Shown piece by piece: positions 9,201-13,386 of a stretch of 13,386 nt of DNA; position 1 is the first letter of the stretch, and each line of letters opens with the position of its first letter. Source of the DNA: Candidatus Aminicenantota bacterium (lineage in GTDB: Bacteria; Acidobacteriota; Aminicenantia; UBA2199); contig JAHELQ010000098.1 in the NCBI GenBank assembly GCA_024644125.1, positions 1 to 13,386 of the forward strand, given 5' to 3'. Position numbers and translations under genes: made by a program. A model generated the notes under the pieces. The model was not told the DNA's origin and searched no databases. It saw nothing but the letters and a program-made list of their open reading frames with translations.

Positions 9201-12200
9201 ATCTTTCATCTCGACGCGGTAGCCTTCGCGATTGAGGCGGGATGCTACCTGGATGGACTTGATGGAATCACCCCCGCTCATAAAATAATTGTCATGGATA
9301 CCGATGGGCGACCGCCCCAACACCTCCTGCCAGATCTGTTGAAGAAGAGACTCCTCAGCGGTCCGGGGAGCGGCGTATTCATTCTCTAAACCGGAAGGCG
9401 CGCTAGAGGGATCCGGCAAAGCCTTGAGGTCCACTTTTCCGTTGGCGGTGAGCGGCATGCGTTCCAGCGGCACAATATAGGACGGCACCATGAACGAGGG
9501 TAAAACGGTCTGCAATTGTTGGCGGATGGCGTCCACAGTCAGCACGCGATCTTCATAAGGGGACAGGTTCCGAAAAGTATCCCTGCCCGCGCGGTCCAGC
9601 CGCTTGCCATTACCGGGCCTCACTGCGTAGACATAACACAACGGAGTTCCTTCAAGCAGCATATCTTGTTCCACCAGACACTCGAAGCCATTGCCCTCCA
9701 GGAGCGCCGTAATGACGCCGAGATTTTCCTGCACATCTACCTCTACCACCGCCTGCCGGATTTTTTGCCAATCTCCGTCTTCAATTCCCCGCAACACATC
9801 CAACTCGGCTTTTTCCACATTGATTTTCAACAAATCCACCCGTTCGATGTTTTCTCGCTTCATGACCCGGGACAACGTATCAAGTTGAACAGTAAAAATT
9901 TTGGAACTAAAACGGTGGTCCAACAACTGGTCCGCCTGGGCCACCAATTCATCCATCCCGTCGAGCCCGGCGCCCTCCTGGTTGAGCATATAATTCCTCA
10001 CCACCTCTTTTTCGGTATCAGCGTCAGCATATAGTCCGGAAAGTAACGAAAAACCTTCAAAAAAGGTGAACTCCGCATCTCCGGGGGTACCGGACAGGCC
10101 GCATGAATGCAGGTGCACATGAGGGCAATACAACTGGATATTCGCCGCCAGTCTCCGCCGGACATCGGGATTGGGTTCGAACGCGTGAAGCGTCTTGCCC
10201 GGGCTGACCGCCTGGGCGAACAATGTGAACAGACCGATGTTGGCCCCAACATCCAGGATGCAACCGTCGCCGTCAAACGCGATCCCGTATTTGCCGTACG
10301 CCTGCAACTCGAAAATCTCCCGGTAGATATAGTCGGTTTCATTTTTATTGATATGGGCCACCCGCAGGCCGTTGGGAAGCGGATACCGCTCCAATCCGTC
10401 AATGACGGGAAGGGCCCGCGGCTCAAGTACCGGGTATGCGGCCAGCGAATGGTTGCCGCCTTTATCTTGAACGACCGTTACTACGGCATCCCGGATTCCG
10501 GGGATTTTCTTCAATTGCAGAGCGACTTCCCCAGGTTCGGCGCGATAGCCGCGGATCTTGATCTGACGATCGATCCTTCCTAAAAAAACAATATTGCCGT
10601 CGTCAAGAAAACAGGCGCGATCGCCGGTACGGTACAATCGGCCAAAGTCTTTAGATCGCGTCATCGCGAACTGGTCTTCAGTCAATTGTGGGCGGTTCAG
10701 ATATCCTCGCCCCAATCCCGGACCGCCGATGGCCAATTCTCCCGGCACTCCAATCGGTAGCGGATTGCCACGCCGGTCCAGAATAAAGATCCTGGCATTG
10801 CCAAAGGGCTTGCCGATAGGGATTTTGGGTGGAAGATCTCCTTCCGGGGGCAATGGATACACTGTCACTCCGATGGTTGCCTCGGATGGTCCGTAGTGGT
10901 TATAGATCCTCAGGCGGGGATGGTGCGACCGAACCTGTTCCAGCCAACGGGGATCCGAAGCTTCTCCTCCCAAAATCAATACTTTCCGAGGAGCGAAGGG
11001 TTGCTTGCCGCTCGCTTGCAAAGCCGATAGATGAGGCGGAGTGATTTTCAGGCAATCGATGCCACGCTCGGTCAAGTACTCCTCCATGCGCCGGCCGTCC
11101 ATAACCGTCGCATCACCGATCACATGAAGGCAACCTCCGCTGGCGAGGGAACGAAAGATCATGGTATTGCCGAGATCTGCCGAAATAGTGGAAACTGTCG
11201 CGTAATGGACGCATTGGGAGAAATCCACCGCTAACTCCAATCCCAATAAATAATTGGCCAATTGGCGGTGTTCGATCAACACGCCTTTGGGAGTTCCGGT
11301 GGAACCGCTGGTGTAGATCACATAAGCCACACTGTCGGCAGGGACGCGAACGGCATCGTTCAATCGAGAAGATGGCGCCCCATCTTCAGCATCGATCACC
11401 AAAACATCTCCCGAAAAACCATGCGCCACCGCTGTCTGTGTCGTCGCCAATAAGAGAGGAACGCCGCTATCCTTCAGCATGAATTCCAACCGCTGCGGAG
11501 GAAACTCCGAATCCAACGGCAAATAGCCGCATCCAGCCAAGAAGATCCCTATCATCCCTACAATCACAGGCAGACTACGGTCGGCCAACAATCCCACAAT
11601 AGCGTTGCGCTCAACGCCGCGATCCTTGATTTTTTTCGCCAGGTTCGAGGCCCGGAGAAGTAGCTCCTCATAGGTCAATGTCACGGGTATGCCCGGGGAT
11701 TCCGGGTCCTCTTTTTGCAGAAATCCCGTCAAAGCCGCGGAATGCGGCGCGCAGGAAACAGCGGCGAAAAACATGTCCAGCGCCGTGAGGTCCGGCGGAA
11801 CATCCACTCGACTGCGATTGAACTCCGATAAGATAATCTCTTTTTCTCGCTGCGAGACTATATCGATGCCCGAGAGGGGGATATCACGATTCCCGGTTCC
11901 TTGCTCCAGCACAAGAAGATAGCAATCCATTGCCCGCTCGATGGAATCAGGATCGTAATCTCCGGAATCGAACACCACTTCGGCGACGAGCGATTCCGCA
12001 TGCCGCGACCATTCGAACCGTACGTTGTGGCGGACATGCGTGAGCGCATCCTTCCGGTGAATGGAATCCAGAAGAATGGATACATCGAATTGGGGAAAAT
12101 CCGGCAGCAATTCCACAGGGAAGTTCTGGTGATCGTCCGCTTCCACCAACACCTGTCGCACTGAGGCCAAAAATTCTTTAAATGTAAGATTATCGCTATA

Positions 12201-12584
12201 TTCTATCTTGAGAGGGAGGACCGAATTGATATAGTCCCCCTCGCCATCTTGCCGGTAAACCGGCGCCCCGACGGTCACCGTGGAGTTGCCGGTCACCCGC
12301 TCCAACAGTATCGCCAGAGCCGCGGTCAGGATGATGTGGATCAATATATCGTTGTATTGAGCCATGGAAAGCACTTTTTCCAGAAAAGAGCCCTCGATCG
12401 CACATTCCTTCCGCATGCATCCCGCCATCCCTGGATTCAAATTCGCCGGGAAGATGCTTTTTTGCCAATCGCCCTGGAATTGGCGGGTCCAGTACTCTCT
12501 CTCCCGTACCTGGCGGTTGGCCGCGGTCTGCCGGACGCTATCCATTTGGTTGCCGGTCATCTCGTTCGTTCCTATATTCTTCAT
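6294..12584 (-). CDS. NRPS, half-C / A with inserted FkbM methyltransferase / PCP / E / C, 2096 aa
   Basis: Domains in order: half condensation lobe (28-250, no HHxxxDG); adenylation domain (about 265-1056) with YTSGSTGTPKG (A3, 424-434), NHYGPSE (A5, 562-568), YRTGD (A7, 651-655) and the A8 region at 669-687; an FkbM-like methyltransferase inserted at about 718-995; then the A9-like LPSFMVP (1028-1034) and NGKVD (A10, Lys1050); PCP with Ser1107 in GGDSI; epimerase (about 1157-1590) with HHLVTDGVSW at 1286-1295, EGHGRE at 1427-1432 and NYLGQFD at 1510-1516; and a full C domain (about 1622-2070) with HHIVMDG at 1760-1766. The pocket code read against GrsA is DLTKIGHIGK, of the aspartate type. 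The expected output is a methylated, D-configured aspartyl unit, passed by the terminal C domain to the residue on the 875-aa NRPS. A C domain after an E domain is normally of the D-donor type. The protein ends in DDDGDFEF. Start: ATG with AAGGA, 15 nt after the upstream stop. Confidence 0.95.
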   Translation of the reverse strand: MKNIGTNEMTGNQMDSVRQTAANRQVREREYWTRQFQGDWQKSIFPANLNPGMAGCMRKECAIEGSFLEKVLSMAQYNDILIHIILTAALAILLERVTGNSTVTVGAPVYRQDGEGDYINSVLPLKIEYSDNLTFKEFLASVRQVLVEADDHQNFPVELLPDFPQFDVSILLDSIHRKDALTHVRHNVRFEWSRHAESLVAEVVFDSGDYDPDSIERAMDCYLLVLEQGTGNRDIPLSGIDIVSQREKEIILSEFNRSRVDVPPDLTALDMFFAAVSCAPHSAALTGFLQKEDPESPGIPVTLTYEELLLRASNLAKKIKDRGVERNAIVGLLADRSLPVIVGMIGIFLAGCGYLPLDSEFPPQRLEFMLKDSGVPLLLATTQTAVAHGFSGDVLVIDAEDGAPSSRLNDAVRVPADSVAYVIYTSGSTGTPKGVLIEHRQLANYLLGLELAVDFSQCVHYATVSTISADLGNTMIFRSLASGGCLHVIGDATVMDGRRMEEYLTERGIDCLKITPPHLSALQASGKQPFAPRKVLILGGEASDPRWLEQVRSHHPRLRIYNHYGPSEATIGVTVYPLPPEGDLPPKIPIGKPFGNARIFILDRRGNPLPIGVPGELAIGGPGLGRGYLNRPQLTEDQFAMTRSKDFGRLYRTGDRACFLDDGNIVFLGRIDRQIKIRGYRAEPGEVALQLKKIPGIRDAVVTVVQDKGGNHSLAAYPVLEPRALPVIDGLERYPLPNGLRVAHINKNETDYIYREIFELQAYGKYGIAFDGDGCILDVGANIGLFTLFAQAVSPGKTLHAFEPNPDVRRRLAANIQLYCPHVHLHSCGLSGTPGDAEFTFFEGFSLLSGLYADADTEKEVVRNYMLNQEGAGLDGMDELVAQADQLLDHRFSSKIFTVQLDTLSRVMKRENIERVDLLKINVEKAELDVLRGIEDGDWQKIRQAVVEVDVQENLGVITALLEGNGFECLVEQDMLLEGTPLCYVYAVRPGNGKRLDRAGRDTFRNLSPYEDRVLTVDAIRQQLQTVLPSFMVPSYIVPLERMPLTANGKVDLKALPDPSSAPSGLENEYAAPRTAEESLLQQIWQEVLGRSPIGIHDNYFMSGGDSIKSIQVASRLNREGYRVEMKDIFKNPTIARLAPLLKRALRIVDQEPVCGGVLLTPAQLEFFKRDCPSSHHFNQSVMMKYDEPLDKDEIFAVFSKLMDHHDALRMVFRRGDGGIVQENLGPGEVSIEIDEQDLTLASDPEAMLLLYSDRLQASIDLEAGPLLKLGLYHLGDSDRLLIVIHHLVTDGVSWRILFEDMGRLFAQHRDRKPLALPPKSDSFRVWANSLNEYARSEELLAEIPYWRETRRRAGDSCVLARDFSHGSNLVCDAASLSFSLEEDETDLLLTSVHKAFGTEVQDILLTALALGLREQWGIDRLLVTLEGHGREEIEAGIDLSRTVGWFTSTYPAAFAIASHADWGLHITTVKEMLRKVPNRGIGYGVLANLTPRELLDREEIVVRSPMIFNYLGQFDTDVSRLPFAIASEMAGNERHPKSVRLYDWNISVMIAGGRLEFFIIFSSRQYKEETIRSVLARIECRLKSLISFCTSKKERAFSPSDFTYKDLSAEQLVQLCNRYRVQDIYRLSPTQQGMLYHALYDENSTLYQGQISFRLQGELDPALVRRSFQALFDRYDVLRTVYVHQGFDRPLQVVLERQQADFSFVDLSPLASGSERNRQALRLKEEDRLKPYDLSCDSLMRLLVIRLQQEEYYFTWNHHHIVMDGWCAGILITDFFELYNSLRDNEPARLTEPKPYRTYICWLEGKDRENSRLFWNRYLELYREPVGLPKKENPNLRNAGYSVDKVVCSIDSSAARALDRLASDHEVTLNIVIQAAWALVLAAFTGKRDIVFGAVVSGRPAEIEGIETMVGLFINAIPVRVRFDGAGTFVALAGQLQELALQSEPHHHFPLADIQAGHPLRQSLLDHVMGFENYPMSSQLDRATGRSRKDDIGRQLRLLDLEVLVESSYNLSVVVHTREILSVQLEFNANIYEAETMNQAAKRFKQLLLAIPQEAACPIDDLLAMADARLGEKLAVGNVLLAGDTHLDDDGDFEF
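6297..6320 (-). other. C-terminal DFEF tail of the 2096-aa NRPS
   Basis: The last eight residues are DDDGDFEF, after a short linker (about 2070-2088) that follows the C domain. The next NRPS in the operon begins with a half-C domain. A docking role is inferred from the recurrence of the tail. Confidence 0.7.
7815..9116 (-). other. Epimerisation domain within the 2096-aa NRPS
   Basis: Residues about 1157-1590. It starts with TPAQLEFFKRD (1161-1171), carries the catalytic HHxxxDG in its epimerase form followed by VSWRIL, and has the E-specific EGHGRE and NYLGQFD motifs. It should invert the alpha carbon of the Asp-type residue on Ser1107 before the following C domain uses it. Confidence 0.9.
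9600..10433 (-). other. FkbM-family methyltransferase inserted in the Asp-type A domain
   Basis: Residues about 718-995 interrupt the A domain between cores A8 and A9. The SAM-binding motif is ILDVGANIGLF (776-786), preceded by YGKYGIAFDGDG, as is usual for FkbM enzymes. The typical late motif VDLLKINVEKAELDVLRGI is at 916-934. FkbM enzymes are mostly O-methyltransferases, and interrupted A domains that methylate the side-chain oxygen of the loaded amino acid are known (the kutzneride synthetase KtzH). The likely product is an O-methylated Asp derivative. Whether the target is the beta-carboxylate, a beta-hydroxyl or the nitrogen cannot be told. Confidence 0.85.
11835..12503 (-). other. Half condensation domain at N-terminus of the 2096-aa NRPS
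   Basis: This covers residues about 28-250, beginning at EREYWTRQFQGDW (28-40). It matches the second lobe of a C domain, with GAPVYRQ at 106-112, EGDYIN at 115-120, LPLKI at 123-127 and HQNFPVELL at 152-160. No HHxxxDG lobe precedes it; the preceding 27 residues are a low-information leader. The upstream NRPS already ends in its own C-domain lobe, so two second-lobe sequences occur back to back across the protein boundary. Confidence 0.8.
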
Positions 12585-12595
12585 CTGATGTCACA

Positions 12596-12600
12596 TCCTT
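12596..12600 (-). promoter_or_regulatory. Ribosome binding site of the 2096-aa NRPS gene
   Basis: AAGGA on the minus strand lies 11 nt before ATG 12584 and overlaps the TAA of the preceding NRPS gene by one base, consistent with translational coupling in one operon. Confidence 0.65.
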
Positions 12601-13386
12601 TAAAACCCAAAATCCACCTGCGCGACCGTTGATTTGCCGGAACGCAATTCTTCTTTCAACCGGATATCTTGAAGCAAGATGTCCGGCTCGGCGACAACAG
12701 CTTCTACAACATCGATAAAATGCCGTATCATCCGTTGAATCGTCGCCTCTTTGAATAGTTGGGCGCTGAATTCCGCCAACACCAGCAACCGGTCATCCTG
12801 TTCTTCGATAAAGAATCCCAGATCGAAGCGGGACACCGGATCCATATATTCATGGGGAGCGACAGTCACATCCGGGAGCCGGATCTCCGCCATCTCCATA
12901 TTCTGGAAGGCCAGCACCACATCAAACAGGGGATTCCGTCCCGGAGCCGGGGGCCTGTCCCCTTGCACCAGCCGCACCAGATCTTCGAACGGATATTCCT
13001 GGTTGGCGAATGCATCGCGGGCGCGGGCGCGCACATCCTGAAGCAGTGTTCGAAACGACGCGGTCCCGCGGGGAAAATTGCGGATGGCCAGAGTGTTGAC
13101 AAACAATCCTATCAAGGATTGCAGTTCAACATGACTCCGGCCCGCCTGAGGCGTGCCCACGACAACATCCTCCTGCCCGGTGAGGCAAAACAGAAAGCCG
13201 TTGAAGACAGCCATCAGCACCATATACAGCGTCGCATCCTCTTGCACTGCCAATTCTTTCAACGCTCTCGCCAGCCTGGCGTCGATCGTGAATCGGGTCC
13301 GCTGTCCCCGGTAATCCCGTTCATCCGGCCTGGGAAAGTCCGACGGCAGGGACAGCGGCTGAAGATCGCCCTCGAAATGGCGTCGC
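12600..13386 (-). CDS. NRPS, C-terminal end with terminal C domain (5' end outside window)
   Basis: The frame is open from the right edge to TAA at 12602-12600, giving 261 visible residues. All of it is the second lobe of a condensation domain. It opens with RRHFEGDLQPLSLPSDFPRP near the lobe linker, then GQRTRFTID, ATLYMVLMAVFNGFL, VVVGTPQAGRSHVELQSLIG with LFVNTLAIRNFPRG (C5 region), NQEYPFEDLV and NPLFDVVLAF. The HHxxxDG lobe lies outside the window. The L-I-G-x-F-V-N-T-L pattern fits a true C domain rather than an epimerase. The gene therefore ends with a C domain and no A domain, so it must hand over to the A domain of the next protein (Asp-type). The last residues are AQVDFGF. An in-frame TTG at 13262 could be taken for a start, but the frame continues upstream with good C-domain similarity. 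Confidence 0.92.
   Translation of the reverse strand, partial: RRHFEGDLQPLSLPSDFPRPDERDYRGQRTRFTIDARLARALKELAVQEDATLYMVLMAVFNGFLFCLTGQEDVVVGTPQAGRSHVELQSLIGLFVNTLAIRNFPRGTASFRTLLQDVRARARDAFANQEYPFEDLVRLVQGDRPPAPGRNPLFDVVLAFQNMEMAEIRLPDVTVAPHEYMDPVSRFDLGFFIEEQDDRLLVLAEFSAQLFKEATIQRMIRHFIDVVEAVVAEPDILLQDIRLKEELRSGKSTVAQVDFGF
12603..12614 (-). other. C-terminal DFGF tail of the first NRPS
   Basis: The protein ends V-D-F-G-F then TAA. It shares D-F-x-F with the tails of the 2096-aa NRPS and the radical SAM protein, but lacks the run of acidic residues before it. The following protein begins with a half-C domain. Confidence 0.6.

Noticed and set aside
12600..13262. Separate small gene starting at TTG 13262
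   Set aside because: The same frame continues without a stop to the window edge, and its upstream residues are normal C-domain sequence, so it is the 3' part of a larger NRPS gene.
11835..13386. Frameshift or assembly error creating the half-C from a broken C domain
   Set aside because: The upstream protein already contains its own second lobe, the half-C differs in sequence from it, a ribosome binding site precedes the new start, and a second half-C of the same kind occurs at 4565.
12603..13386. Terminal domain of the first NRPS as an epimerase or thioesterase
   Set aside because: There is no EGHGRE or NYLGQFD epimerase motif and no GxSxG hydrolase motif; the LIGLFVNTL pattern is that of a C domain.

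Overview
The window is an internal piece of a nonribosomal peptide synthetase (NRPS) biosynthetic operon. All five genes lie on the minus strand, so transcription runs from high to low coordinates, and both edges cut through an NRPS gene. The organism is a bacterium: gaps between genes are 12-18 nt, Shine-Dalgarno sites are recognisable (one is a near-perfect AAGGAGGA), and there are multi-module megasynthases. Base composition looks balanced. Nothing in the window fixes the phylum.

Layout in transcription order: (1) 13386-12600, the 3' end of an NRPS gene finishing with the C-terminal lobe of a condensation (C) domain. (2) 12584-6294, a 2096-residue NRPS: half-C, adenylation (A) interrupted by an FkbM-type methyltransferase, carrier (PCP), epimerase (E), C. 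(3) 6281-4581, a B12-binding-type radical SAM protein of 566 residues. (4) 4565-1938, an 875-residue NRPS: half-C, A, PCP. (5) 1919-1, the 5' part of an NRPS gene: a full C domain and the start of an A domain, cut at the A3 core. There is no intergenic stretch above 20 nt, and no promoter, terminator, RNA gene, transposon or CRISPR array was seen.

By-eye reading of the A-domain pockets gives DLTKIGHIGK for the large NRPS (aspartate-like) and DAIVTGEVTK for the 875-residue NRPS (unassigned, perhaps aromatic). The visible assembly order is therefore upstream peptide, then Asp (methylated and epimerised to D), then residue X, then the residue of the truncated module. No thioesterase is visible, so neither the start nor the release of the peptide is here.

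The most interesting signal is at the protein ends. Three successive proteins end in a short aromatic/acidic tail of the form D-F-G/E-F: the first NRPS (VDFGF), the large NRPS (DDDGDFEF) and the radical SAM enzyme (DDGDFGF). The two NRPS proteins that follow a tailed protein both begin with a truncated C domain that lacks the HHxxxDG half. The 875-residue NRPS has no tail, and its downstream partner begins with a full C domain and no half-C. This suggests that the tail is a docking motif, that the half-C may be its receptor, and that the radical SAM enzyme uses the same address tag to reach the assembly line.
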